A program made the translations under genes and the position numbers. Of a stretch of DNA of 64,000 nucleotides, positions 49,886 to 58,340 are shown in pieces. The notes under the pieces were generated by a model that saw nothing but the letters and a program-made list of their open reading frames with translations, had not been told where the DNA came from and searched no databases. Each line of letters starts with the position of its first letter. Positions within the stretch are counted from its first letter, which is position 1. Source of the stretch: Paenibacillus eucommiae (GTDB lineage: Bacteria > Bacillota > Bacilli > Paenibacillales > NBRC-103111); assembly GCF_017874215.1 (NCBI RefSeq), contig NZ_JAGGLB010000037.1:23240-87239 (forward strand). The letters run 5' to 3'.

Positions 49886-51667
49886 TTAAACCTTCGCAGC
49901 TGCCTGCTTCAAAGCAACGCGAATGGATAATTGCTCCAGCTGCTTGTCGTCTACGGTACCTGGCGCATCTGTCAACAGATCTGTAGCGCTCGCTGTTTTT
50001 GGGAATGCAATGGTTTCTCTAAGATTCGTCCGTCCGGAAATCAGCATCACCAAGCGGTCAAAGCCGAAGGCAATTCCGCCATGCGGAGGTGTTCCGTATT
50101 CAAAGGCTTCAAGCAGGAAGCCGAACTTCTCATTCGCTTCTTCCTGGGAAAAGCCAAGTGCGGCAAACATTTTTTCCTGCACATCCCGTTTGTAAATCCG
50201 CATTGAGCCACCGCCAACCTCATAACCGTTCAAAACAAGGTCATAGGCTTGAGCACGAATTTGTCCTGGATCTGTATCAAAGTAGGCCACATCCTCATCC
50301 TTAGGACGGGTGAAGGGATGATGCTCAGCTACCCAGCGCTTCGCTTCCTCGTCATAGCCAAGCAGCGGAAAGTCCACAACCCAGGCGAATTTGAATTTGG
50401 AATCGTCGATCAGACCAAGCTGACGGCCGATTTTAAGGCGGAGGTTGCCCAGTACATCAGCAACTACTTTTTTCTTATCCGCGGAGAAGAGCAGCAGATC
50501 TCCTTCTTCGGCGCCGAGACGCGACTTCAAGGATTCGATCTCCGCTTCCGTAAAGAACTTCACGATTGGCCCCTTAAACTCTCCGTCCTTCACCTGGATC
50601 CAAGCCAGACCCTTGGCTCCATATCTGGCAGCGAATGGCCCTAAATCATCGATTTCCTTACGGCTCCACGTACCACAGCCTTTAGCGTTCAGTGCTTTAA
50701 CTTGACCGCCGTTTTCGATGACGGAAGCGAATACTTTAACGCCGGATGTCGAAACGATATCCGAAACATCCTCAAGCTCCATACCGAAACGAAGGTCCGG
50801 CTTGTCTGAGCCGTATTTGCCAATAGCATCGGCATAGCTTAAGCGTTGGAACGGTAGTTCTACATCTACGTTGGACGTTTCTTTCATCAGTTTAGCGATA
50901 AGCTCTTCCATCAGCTCCAGCAGTTGGTCCTGAGACAGGAAGGATGTCTCAATGTCCACCTGGGTAAATTCAGGCTGACGGTCTGCGCGTAAATCCTCAT
51001 CCCGGAAGCAGCGGGCAATTTGATAATAACGCTCCAGGCCAGATACCATCAGCAACTGCTTGAAAATTTGCGGTGACTGCGGAAGGGCGAAAAACTCGCC
51101 AGGATGTACACGGCTAGGCACCAAATAATCACGAGCGCCTTCCGGTGTACTTTTTGTTAAAATTGGCGTTTCAACATCGATAAATCCATTTTCATCAAGG
51201 AAGTCACGGAAAATCTTGGACGCTTTCGAACGCAGCATAAGCGTTCTTTGCATCTCAGGACGACGAAGATCTAAATATCGGTATTTCAAACGGACAGCTT
51301 CGTCCACTTCAATCCCATCTTCAATGAAAAATGGAGGTGTTTTAGCTGCATTCATCACTTCGATTTCGGTTACTTGGATTTCAATTTCTCCGGTCGCAAT
51401 ATTTTTGTTCACTGTTTCTGCGTCGCGTTCCACTACTTTTCCTTGCACTGCCAGAACGTACTCGTTCCGTGCACGATCAGCTATTGCCAGCGCTTCCCCT
51501 GAAAAGTCAGGGTTGAAGACGATTTGTACAATACCGCTGCGGTCACGAAGATCAATAAATAGTACGCCCCCGAGATCGCGCCTTCTTTGTACCCACCCGT
51601 TTAGTGTTACTGTTTCTCCGATTTGAGCCTTGGTTAATTGTCCACAATGATGTGTTTTGAGCATCAT
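49886..51667 (-). CDS. aspS: Aspartyl-tRNA synthetase
   Basis: Class IIb aspartyl-tRNA synthetase, 593 residues, bacterial type with OB-fold anticodon domain (LNGWVQRRRDLGGVLFIDLR), motif 2 RCFRDEDLRADRQPEFTQVD near residue 220, the GAD domain inserted near 300-400, and motif 3 in FGFDRLVMLISGRTNLR. GGAGG lies 10 bp before the first ATG. Second gene of the hisS-aspS operon controlled by the T-box upstream of hisS. Whether it is discriminating or charges tRNA-Asn too is not visible. Confidence 0.97.
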   Translation of the reverse strand: MMLKTHHCGQLTKAQIGETVTLNGWVQRRRDLGGVLFIDLRDRSGIVQIVFNPDFSGEALAIADRARNEYVLAVQGKVVERDAETVNKNIATGEIEIQVTEIEVMNAAKTPPFFIEDGIEVDEAVRLKYRYLDLRRPEMQRTLMLRSKASKIFRDFLDENGFIDVETPILTKSTPEGARDYLVPSRVHPGEFFALPQSPQIFKQLLMVSGLERYYQIARCFRDEDLRADRQPEFTQVDIETSFLSQDQLLELMEELIAKLMKETSNVDVELPFQRLSYADAIGKYGSDKPDLRFGMELEDVSDIVSTSGVKVFASVIENGGQVKALNAKGCGTWSRKEIDDLGPFAARYGAKGLAWIQVKDGEFKGPIVKFFTEAEIESLKSRLGAEEGDLLLFSADKKKVVADVLGNLRLKIGRQLGLIDDSKFKFAWVVDFPLLGYDEEAKRWVAEHHPFTRPKDEDVAYFDTDPGQIRAQAYDLVLNGYEVGGGSMRIYKRDVQEKMFAALGFSQEEANEKFGFLLEAFEYGTPPHGGIAFGFDRLVMLISGRTNLRETIAFPKTASATDLLTDAPGTVDDKQLEQLSIRVALKQAAAKV

Positions 51668-51695
51668 AAATTTGTTTCCTCCTTTTGGAATTATC

Positions 51696-52952
51696 TTAGT
51701 TATCTAGCTTCGACATATAATCTGCAAAATCCGTTAGAGCGACTGTGGCCTGCTCACCTGTAGCCATCTTTTTCAAAGTGATCTCTCCGCTAAGCAGCTC
51801 ATTCTCACCAAGAATGGCTACATAAGCAGCCTGAAGCCGATCTGCCGATTTCATCTGTGCTTTGATTTTACGCCCAAGGTAGTCCTTCTCTGCTGCAACT
51901 CCGTGCAGACGGAGCTGGTACAGCAGCTTAGCGACCTCCTGCTCCGCAGCCTCGCCCAAGCCGATTAAATATACATCAAGCTGCTTCTGCTTGGGAATCT
52001 CCACCCCTTGAGCCTGCAGCACAAGCAGTATACGCTCAAGGCCTAGCCCAAGTCCTACGCCAGGCTGATCATTGCCGCCAATTTGCTCGACAAGCCCATT
52101 GTACCTGCCGCCGCCGCCAATTGTATCAATAGCTCCTATACCCGCTGCCTTGTATTCGAAAGCCGTATGCGTATAGTAATCAAGTCCCCGTACCAAACGT
52201 GGATTAATCCGGTAAGGAATCTCCATAGCATCCAAGTGGCGCTGCACAGCTTGAAAATGCACGGTACAAGCTTCATCCAGGAAATCCAGTATACTAGGTG
52301 CGCCTTCACCGTGTTTCTGATCGATTTTACAATCTAGAATACGCATCGGGTTGCGTTCAAAACGAGACTGGCAATCCTTGCAGAGCAGCTCTTTAACTGG
52401 AGCAAAAAACTCTTGAAGCTTCAGCCTGTAAGTACTCCGAACCTCTGGCGTTCCGACAGAATTGATCTCAACAGTAACATCCCTGAGGCCCACTTCCTTG
52501 TAAAAGGTATAGCCCAGCGCTATCACTTCGGCATCTATGCCCGGTTCCTCAGAACCGATTGCTTCGACACCAAATTGGTGAAACTGACGGGATCTTCCAG
52601 CCTGCGGCTGCTCATAGCGGAACATCGGACCCATATAATACAGCTTGCTGACATCCGGCTCTCCGTATAGCTTATTTTCCACGTAGGCGCGAACAACACC
52701 TGCTGTTCCTTCAGGGCGAAGTGAAATGCTCCTGTTGCCCTTGTCCATAAACGTATACATCTCTTTTTCTACTATATCCGTCGTTTCCCCAACACCTCGT
52801 GCAAATAATTCGCTGTGTTCAAAAATAGGGGTACGGATTTCTTTGTAATTGAATCTGATGCATAATTCTCTCGCTTTTTCCTCTAAATACTGCCACTTCT
52901 CTACATCGCCCAGCAAGATGTCCTGTGTTCCTTTTGGCTTTTGAATGCTCAT
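51696..52952 (-). CDS. hisS: Histidyl-tRNA synthetase
   Basis: Class II histidyl-tRNA synthetase, 418 residues. Motif 2 and histidine loop: FRYEQPQAGRSRQFHQFGVE near 110; His-A RGLDYYTHTAFEY near 255; IGGGGRYNGLVEQIGGND near 275. ATG at 52952 has GGGAGGTCGATAGG upstream; a longer frame to 52985 is not supported. It heads the hisS-aspS operon behind a T-box leader. Confidence 0.97.
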   Translation of the reverse strand: MSIQKPKGTQDILLGDVEKWQYLEEKARELCIRFNYKEIRTPIFEHSELFARGVGETTDIVEKEMYTFMDKGNRSISLRPEGTAGVVRAYVENKLYGEPDVSKLYYMGPMFRYEQPQAGRSRQFHQFGVEAIGSEEPGIDAEVIALGYTFYKEVGLRDVTVEINSVGTPEVRSTYRLKLQEFFAPVKELLCKDCQSRFERNPMRILDCKIDQKHGEGAPSILDFLDEACTVHFQAVQRHLDAMEIPYRINPRLVRGLDYYTHTAFEYKAAGIGAIDTIGGGGRYNGLVEQIGGNDQPGVGLGLGLERILLVLQAQGVEIPKQKQLDVYLIGLGEAAEQEVAKLLYQLRLHGVAAEKDYLGRKIKAQMKSADRLQAAYVAILGENELLSGEITLKKMATGEQATVALTDFADYMSKLDN

Positions 52953-52985
52953 CCTATCGACCTCCCAAACTGTAACCCAACCCAT

Positions 52986-53340
52986 CTTTTTTCAGAAAAT
53001 TAAAAAAATCCCCCGCCCCGACGTTAGTCAGGGACGAGAGATTTGATAAACAAATTCACCCGTGGTACCACCCACATTCGAGATCAGCATGACACTTACG
53101 TGTACATGAAAAACAATCCCGTTCTTTGCGGCTAACGCCCGCTACACGCTTAACAGCTACTACACATTCAAAACTGATACAAGCCCAGTCATGTAAAATG
53201 CTTCCCTGTAAGTTCTCCAGGAGGTCTGTTCATTCACTCATCATAAGGAAGCTTACAGCCAAGGCTCCCCTCTCTGTTTATGTGGAATGCGAATTACTTT
53301 TTCCCTTCAACGAATCGCAACATGATCAAAAATTTCATTA
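52986..53340 (-). promoter_or_regulatory. T-box leader of hisS-aspS
   Basis: Leader of about 355 nt on the minus strand with an AG-rich Stem I region (about 53150-53290), conserved T-box GGTGGTACCACGG near 53058-53073 and a terminator (CGTCCCTGAC / GTCGGGGCG, then TTTTTTT) at 53002-53040. Uncharged tRNA binding would stabilise the antiterminator and let hisS-aspS be read. Specifier bases fall in GAACAGACC (near 53228), giving CAG or GAC by alignment rather than an obvious His codon. Confidence 0.88.
53002..53040 (-). terminator. T-box terminator of hisS-aspS
   Basis: Minus-strand stem with CGTCCCTGAC and GTCGGGGCG arms, 4-base loop, then TTTTTTT. Competes with the T-box antiterminator. Confidence 0.88.
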
Positions 53341-53346
53341 ATAATC

Positions 53347-53375
53347 ATTTTAATCGCAGGACTATGCAAAGTCAA
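53347..53375 (-). promoter_or_regulatory. SigmaA promoter of hisS-aspS
   Basis: TTGACT (53370-53375) and TAAAAT (53347-53352) with a 17-bp spacer on the minus strand, just before the T-box leader; predicted start near 53340. Confidence 0.75.
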
Positions 53376-53508
53376 GCTCAATGAAAATTTTCAATGAATA
53401 TTCCACTGAGCTTTTACGGAAAATGGTTGTTATTCAGCAAAAAACTCCACAATTATTCTACATAAAATGCATGAAACCCCGCAGCACTGTTGTATCCAAG
53501 CCTGGATG

Positions 53509-53814
53509 CTACCATTTGTCCGCCCACATTTGCAGCTCAGTCATTGCCGGCTCCAGACCTCTTCCTTTATCCGTAAGCTCATATTCTATCCGTACGGGCG
53601 TTTCGGGATACACGTGTCTAATTATCATGCCTGCTGCTTCGAGCTCCTTGAATCTTTCGGAGAGCATCCGATCACTCATGCTAGGTATGAAATCCGAAAT
53701 ATCCTTAAAGCGTTTAGGTCCTGTCAGCAGCACTCGGATAATCAGTCCCGTCCATCGTTTACCGAGCAGCTCGAACGCTTGCTCAAACTTCGGACATAAA
53801 TGAAAGTCTTCCAT
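53509..53814 (-). CDS. HxlR-family transcriptional regulator
   Basis: 101-residue winged-helix regulator: CPKFEQAFELLGKRWTGLII, LLTGPKRFKDISDFIPSMSDRMLSERFKELE and the wing VRIEYELTDKGRGLEPAM. HxlR proteins respond to formaldehyde, quinones or redox signals; the inducer is unknown. A nearby conserved Cys (CPKF) near residue 7 could be a redox sensor as in other members. AAGGAGATGATTCGTT lies before the ATG. Divergent from the acidic-protein gene; no obvious target operon. Confidence 0.88.
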   Translation of the reverse strand: MEDFHLCPKFEQAFELLGKRWTGLIIRVLLTGPKRFKDISDFIPSMSDRMLSERFKELEAAGMIIRHVYPETPVRIEYELTDKGRGLEPAMTELQMWADKW

Positions 53815-53999
53815 AACGAATCATCTCCTTGCTACAATTTTAACATAGTTGCTTGATTTAAGTAAGTACAATATTAAACTACGATATACGCTGCAGATTT
53901 TCGTGATTTACATCGATATTAGCTGTATATCCTTTCATTTTGCGCATATACATGAACCACAAGGAGAATCCTTGAACAATCCTATAGGAGGCTAAAGCA

Positions 54000-54461
54000 A
54001 TGACAAACACAGGAGGTTCACAAGGAGAAAGCCAAGAAATTTTCGAGCTGGCCGACGAAGTTATCGCAGAAATCGAAATAGCGCTTCAAGAGGAGGCGGC
54101 TCATGTCACAGCAGCGGCCGGCTCAGAGAATGCCGACAATGATGTTGAGCTCTCTGACGACGACGATTCCGGGGATCAAGAAGAAGATGATGATGATGAT
54201 GGAGATGATAGCGACGAGGATGACGGCGAGGATGACGGTGAAGACGAAGACGGGGATGATGACGATGACGATGACGCCGAGGAAGATGACGCAGATGATG
54301 ACACCGATGAAGATGATGAAGATGGTGAAGATGACGATGATGGCGACATAGAAGAAGATGGGGATGAAGACGGGGATGAAACCGAGCAGGACGATGCTGA
54401 AGACCTAATTGAAGAAGACACTGCCAATCATGAGGAAGCCGCTGAAGAGGTTAAAGCTTAA
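54000..54461 (+). CDS. Extremely acidic low-complexity protein
   Basis: 153-residue protein: an ordinary start (IFELADEVIAEIEIALQEEA, likely helical) followed from about residue 50 to 140 by an almost unbroken run of Asp and Glu with rare Gly and Ala, then a short ending. AGGAGGCTAAAGCA precedes the ATG, so it is very likely translated. It has no signal peptide and no recognised family. Such tails bind divalent cations or act as polyanions; function unknown. Followed by a strong terminator. Confidence 0.8.
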   Translation: MTNTGGSQGESQEIFELADEVIAEIEIALQEEAAHVTAAAGSENADNDVELSDDDDSGDQEEDDDDDGDDSDEDDGEDDGEDEDGDDDDDDDAEEDDADDDTDEDDEDGEDDDDGDIEEDGDEDGDETEQDDAEDLIEEDTANHEEAAEEVKA

Positions 54462-54524
54462 GTAAGCTATGATTTCTATTACGAAAAATCCGTTTCATTG
54501 CTTTCAATCCCATCTTTTTAAAAC

Positions 54525-54570
54525 ATAAGAGCCACTCTACATGATGATGCCGGTAGAATGGCTCTTTTTG
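54525..54570. terminator. Bidirectional terminator after the acidic protein
   Basis: AAGAGCCACTCTAC (54527-54540) pairs with GTAGAATGGCTCTT (54553-54566, one mismatch), with T and A runs on both sides. Serves the acidic-protein gene and the convergent FAD oxidoreductase. Confidence 0.9.
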
Positions 54571-54580
54571 TACCAACGAA

Positions 54581-56542
54581 TCAGGGTGTCCCCGTTAATC
54601 CCACTTTCAAGTCCTTTATTATCATATACACATCACCGTTTGTAAGGCTTTGCTGGTCAGTGATTAGAGCCATACTTGCTTCTGTTAGCAGCTTCTGACG
54701 GAGCAGTTCTGCCTTAGCTTGTTCAAACACAACTTCCATGCCTAATGCTTGAGTAATCGTATAGCTTGCTTGATCTATAGTTAACGGAGCAGTATCAGGC
54801 GAACCAACCTTTCCTAGCGCTGTATGAGCATCGCCTTTAAAGGCATCTGGTTTAATGGCTTTGCTTGCTTTGATCAGGTTGGCCATGCTTGCCGGACTTG
54901 CTGCATCATCTAAATGAAAATCATTTTTGTAGCCCCCCTTGGCCAAGGACAGGCTCATTGCAGTCTTGAGACCTTCGTATTGCTTATGCCCCATAAACGG
55001 CTGCGGCTTCACTGAGAATGGCTTTACCTCCATCCCCTGCTTGTTAATACGAACCTGCAGCTCGGCAATATCGGCTTTGGAGGCAGATAGCTGTCTGAAG
55101 GTCAGGTTTTTCTCCTGCACCAGCTTCGCTGCAGCACCCGCCGCTTCCGCAACTGCCATGCCAGTCGGAATAACACGGGCACTGCCATGTGGAAGCGAAT
55201 CATAGCTGGCTGAGCGGCTAACGACAAGCAGTCCGTCTACATGAAGCGGGACGATGCTGCGGAAAGGCACTGCATACTGAACCGGCTTGCCTACAACATC
55301 TCCGAAATGGGCGGCACTCAGTCGCTGAATATCAACCTGATAGGAACCGAAGCCAATGCGGTCCCATTGGTCCCTATTTTCCAATACATCGAGAATAGTC
55401 AATCTGTACTCGCCCTGAATATGCCTGGTCTCACGGACATAAAGCTCAGGCGCTGTCGCTTCGAGCTCTACATTCGCAAATTCCGGATAATTTTTTCTTA
55501 AAAAATCGACAACGTGAACAACCTCTTTCTTGCCAACTTCAAAGGCATCAGCCCGGCTTTGCGGATCAACCCCGTCAACATCAAAAATTTGCAGAGCGTT
55601 AATCAGCGCAGTATCATTATTTTGTCTGCCGATGTTCAGGCCACGCATCTTAGCTTTGTTTTTATATACTTCAGGATAATTGTAAAGCTCTCCATAACCC
55701 CAAGCGCTCACTTCATTAGCACCGGTTCCCGGATCATCGTCGCCATTAAGTCGCTTCTGAATTTGCTTCCATACATCTGGAGTGACATTTTTCAACCGGA
55801 AGACGAGCGTAACGGCCATTTTGGCATCAGGATCACCTAAATCCTCACGGCCATATGTATAAGGAACGCCTGCAGCTGCTGCGATATCGGCATCTTGTGT
55901 TGCATCAATGACGGATTTGGCAGAAATAGTCTGTTTGGTCCCATCTTCTTTTACAACTACAATCCCTTCGATAACCTCATTCCCGTCAGACCCGCTGCTC
56001 ATCACAGGATCAATGGATACTGTCTTTAACAGTAAATCAATATTTTTCTGCTCTTTTACCATCTTATTAAAAGCATTCGCCGCAGTGATCACGTCAAAAG
56101 AATCGCCTTCAATTTGATTGTACCATTCACTAAAAATCCCTTTGTTGAAAACTTTGTGCCTTCCGCCAATAGGCTGATCCGGGGTATAGTTCATATCAAT
56201 CGTATTGAGCCAGCCGAGTGTCATCAGACCGCCCAAAATGTCTCTGCCGCGTCCATCCACAAGCAATGTGGAAAGACCATTTCTTGCTGCAGACAAAGCA
56301 GCCGCCACGCCTTCCGGATCAGTTCCTACCACGATAACATCATAGCTGTCCCGGATCGTTTGTGCAGATTCCACTTTATCCAAAGCGTTCACCCCACCAC
56401 CGACCTGCAGTCCGTTGTGAGGATGGTTGTGCTGCCAATATAATGCGGCGGCGGCTGCCAAAACAGCTGCCAGAATGAGCGCTCCCATCCAGAGCTTCCA
56501 AATGTGCGAAGTTGACTTATCCGTTATCTGATTGTTGTTCAT
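54581..56542 (-). CDS. Membrane-anchored FAD-dependent oxidoreductase
   Basis: 653 residues with one N-terminal membrane helix (IWKLWMGALILAAVLAAAAAL) and then an FAD_oxidored-type Rossmann fold beginning DVIVVGTDPEGVAAALSAAR with GRDILGGLMTLGWLN. It lacks the canonical last Gly of GxGxxG in the first strand (GTDPEG). A second nucleotide-facing segment ATQDADIAAAAGVPYTYG and the ending SASYDSLPHGSARVIPTGMAVAEA close the FAD site. The C-terminal region resembles an SLH-less extracellular domain. Likely faces outside. Substrate unknown. Confidence 0.82.
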   Translation of the reverse strand: MNNNQITDKSTSHIWKLWMGALILAAVLAAAAALYWQHNHPHNGLQVGGGVNALDKVESAQTIRDSYDVIVVGTDPEGVAAALSAARNGLSTLLVDGRGRDILGGLMTLGWLNTIDMNYTPDQPIGGRHKVFNKGIFSEWYNQIEGDSFDVITAANAFNKMVKEQKNIDLLLKTVSIDPVMSSGSDGNEVIEGIVVVKEDGTKQTISAKSVIDATQDADIAAAAGVPYTYGREDLGDPDAKMAVTLVFRLKNVTPDVWKQIQKRLNGDDDPGTGANEVSAWGYGELYNYPEVYKNKAKMRGLNIGRQNNDTALINALQIFDVDGVDPQSRADAFEVGKKEVVHVVDFLRKNYPEFANVELEATAPELYVRETRHIQGEYRLTILDVLENRDQWDRIGFGSYQVDIQRLSAAHFGDVVGKPVQYAVPFRSIVPLHVDGLLVVSRSASYDSLPHGSARVIPTGMAVAEAAGAAAKLVQEKNLTFRQLSASKADIAELQVRINKQGMEVKPFSVKPQPFMGHKQYEGLKTAMSLSLAKGGYKNDFHLDDAASPASMANLIKASKAIKPDAFKGDAHTALGKVGSPDTAPLTIDQASYTITQALGMEVVFEQAKAELLRQKLLTEASMALITDQQSLTNGDVYMIIKDLKVGLTGTP

Positions 56543-56642
56543 GCTTACACCTGCCTAATTATTATGGATACCAGTTCCTAGTCTACCACAAAGCGGAAGC
56601 AGTGAAAAATTTTCAACTTGATTAGACAAATGACCCGGCAAA

Positions 56643-56712
56643 AAAAAGAGGGCACTGAAAAAAGACATGTTTTCTACATGCGAGCATGCGTGTCCTTTTT
56701 TCAGAGCCCTTA
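56643..56712 (-). terminator. Terminator of the TPR-glycosyltransferase
   Basis: Minus-strand stem GGGCTCTGAAAAAAGG / TTTTTTCAGTGCCC with inner CATGCTCGCATG hairpin and TTTTTTT tail; about 77 bp past the stop. Confidence 0.85.
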
Positions 56713-56788
56713 TTTACCCAATTTAGCCTATTTATCTGAAACTAACTATTTAACTTCTGCTGTATCAGTCTATCAAGTTATTCAACTA

Positions 56789-58246
56789 CTACAGCTGCTC
56801 CAATTTCTCCAGCTTGTTCTTCACACTTTCCAGCTCTGGATGCCGCTTGGCGATATCCTGATAAATGGCACGTGCCTCCGTCGTTTTGCCAGCTAATCTG
56901 GCCAAATCAGCAAGGGCCAAATCGGCCTTCCAGTCAGGAATTTGTCCATCTGCAGTTACCGTGCCGCGGTAGGTGTGAAAGGTTTGCTTCGAACGCTTTA
57001 GATGGCTCTCCGCCTCCCTAAGTAGTCCAACTGCGCGTCTCATTTGAATTTGTGCCATGTAATATTGGGCATCCGGGAAATCCGGTTCCATTGCAAGCGC
57101 TCGTCTGCACACTTCCTCCGCTTGATCGAGCTGATTATCCGACATATATATTTTCAGTAAAAACATCAGAACATCAAGCAGCCGGCCAAAGCCGGGTACA
57201 TGCTCAGAGGCGCGTTCCGCCCGCAGCAGCATGGCGATGGCTTTCTCCTTTTCTCCCCTGCCAAGCAGTTCCCGGCCATAATAAAGCAGCCAGCCCGGAT
57301 GGTCAGGCTCGTCCTCAAGCATTTTTTCCAATAGTGCAATATTGCGATCCAGCTTGTTTTTAAATTTCATAATATGTGGTTCGTATCCATCATGGTGCAG
57401 CCGAATGCGCACTGAATGACGGAACAGATCGCTGTCGAAAACGCCCTTGCCAGCACTCACAACCTGCTCATGCACCCGGCCATAATAATGCAGCCCACGA
57501 CGTAATGGAAACATCCTCGGCAGTGAGTAATCTGGCGCAATGCGGCCTTGAATATGGTTAGCCTGGCAAATGCTTAGAATGGCGGGTATATTCAAAGTAT
57601 CAAAAAGCGCTGCTGCTTCACGTACACAGCGGGCATCGCCAGCATCCAGCCATTCATCGGCATCCACCCACAGCACCCAGTCGCTCTCTATAACGCCCAG
57701 ACCTTGATTCCGTTTGGCTGCAAAATCATCATCAAACGCCACACCCCGAACCACCTTCACCTTCGGCATATGCTCGATAAGCTCCAATGTGCCATCGGTA
57801 GAGTCATAGTCGAGGACAACGATTTCATCTACCGCTTCTATCAGACTGCGGATGCATCGCTCGATGCACCGCGCTTCATTGCGTGTAATGATCGCCGCGG
57901 CGACAGTCACCTTGTTCACGGTAAGTATTCGTTCAATTTCAGCGTGCAAGGCACCTTCGCCAGACTGGGCTAATGCTTGCTGCACGGCACCTACCCAGGT
58001 GGCCTGCGGATCGAGCAGCCAGCCACGTTCAAACACAGCCCTGGCAGTTTGTCCATAACCTTGATGCAGCAGCGCTTCGCCAAGATACACCCATACCTGC
58101 GCAGCGAACGGGTTGATACGCAGCAGCTCTAAAGCTACTTTTTCAGCATGATTATATTGCTTGTCAATAAGGGCTTGCTGGAGCTGCTCCATAGGATCGA
58201 ACTCTGTGGATTTGGGAAGCTTATAGGTCTCCGTCTGCTCGTTCAT
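56789..58246 (-). CDS. TPR-containing family 2 glycosyltransferase
   Basis: 485 residues. The N-terminal 100 residues are TPR-like (ALIDKQYNHAEKVALELLRI), followed by a GT2 domain (VAAAIITRNEARCIERCIRS near 117, DYDSTDGTLELIEHM, acidic motif WVLWVDADEWLDAG near 205) and C-terminal TPR repeats (AEEVCRRALAMEPDFPDAQY). TPR-linked GT2 enzymes of this kind glycosylate proteins or build surface glycans. It lies 94 bp after the large surface protein gene on the same strand but beyond a terminator-like hairpin. Donor and acceptor unknown. Confidence 0.88.
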   Translation of the reverse strand: MNEQTETYKLPKSTEFDPMEQLQQALIDKQYNHAEKVALELLRINPFAAQVWVYLGEALLHQGYGQTARAVFERGWLLDPQATWVGAVQQALAQSGEGALHAEIERILTVNKVTVAAAIITRNEARCIERCIRSLIEAVDEIVVLDYDSTDGTLELIEHMPKVKVVRGVAFDDDFAAKRNQGLGVIESDWVLWVDADEWLDAGDARCVREAAALFDTLNIPAILSICQANHIQGRIAPDYSLPRMFPLRRGLHYYGRVHEQVVSAGKGVFDSDLFRHSVRIRLHHDGYEPHIMKFKNKLDRNIALLEKMLEDEPDHPGWLLYYGRELLGRGEKEKAIAMLLRAERASEHVPGFGRLLDVLMFLLKIYMSDNQLDQAEEVCRRALAMEPDFPDAQYYMAQIQMRRAVGLLREAESHLKRSKQTFHTYRGTVTADGQIPDWKADLALADLARLAGKTTEARAIYQDIAKRHPELESVKNKLEKLEQL

Positions 58247-58294
58247 TGCTTCACTTTCACCTTCACTTTCTTAGTTCATGAACTCATTTTCAAG

Positions 58295-58329
58295 AAAAAA
58301 GCGGCTTTTCGATGAGCCGAAAAACCGCT
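58295..58329 (-). terminator. Terminator-like hairpin between surface protein and TPR-GT
   Basis: Minus-strand GCGGTTTTTCGG and CGAAAAGCCGC arms, loop of 5 bases, then TTTTTTCTTG. Lies right after the surface-protein stop and before the TPR-glycosyltransferase; likely terminates the surface-protein mRNA. Confidence 0.85.
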
Positions 58330-58340
58330 GCTTGATTCGA

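Noticed and set aside
54103..54427. Met/Thr-rich and Ser-rich frames over the acidic gene
   Set aside because: They are the other reading frames of a GAT/GAC/GAA repeat tract; only the Asp/Glu frame has a ribosome site.
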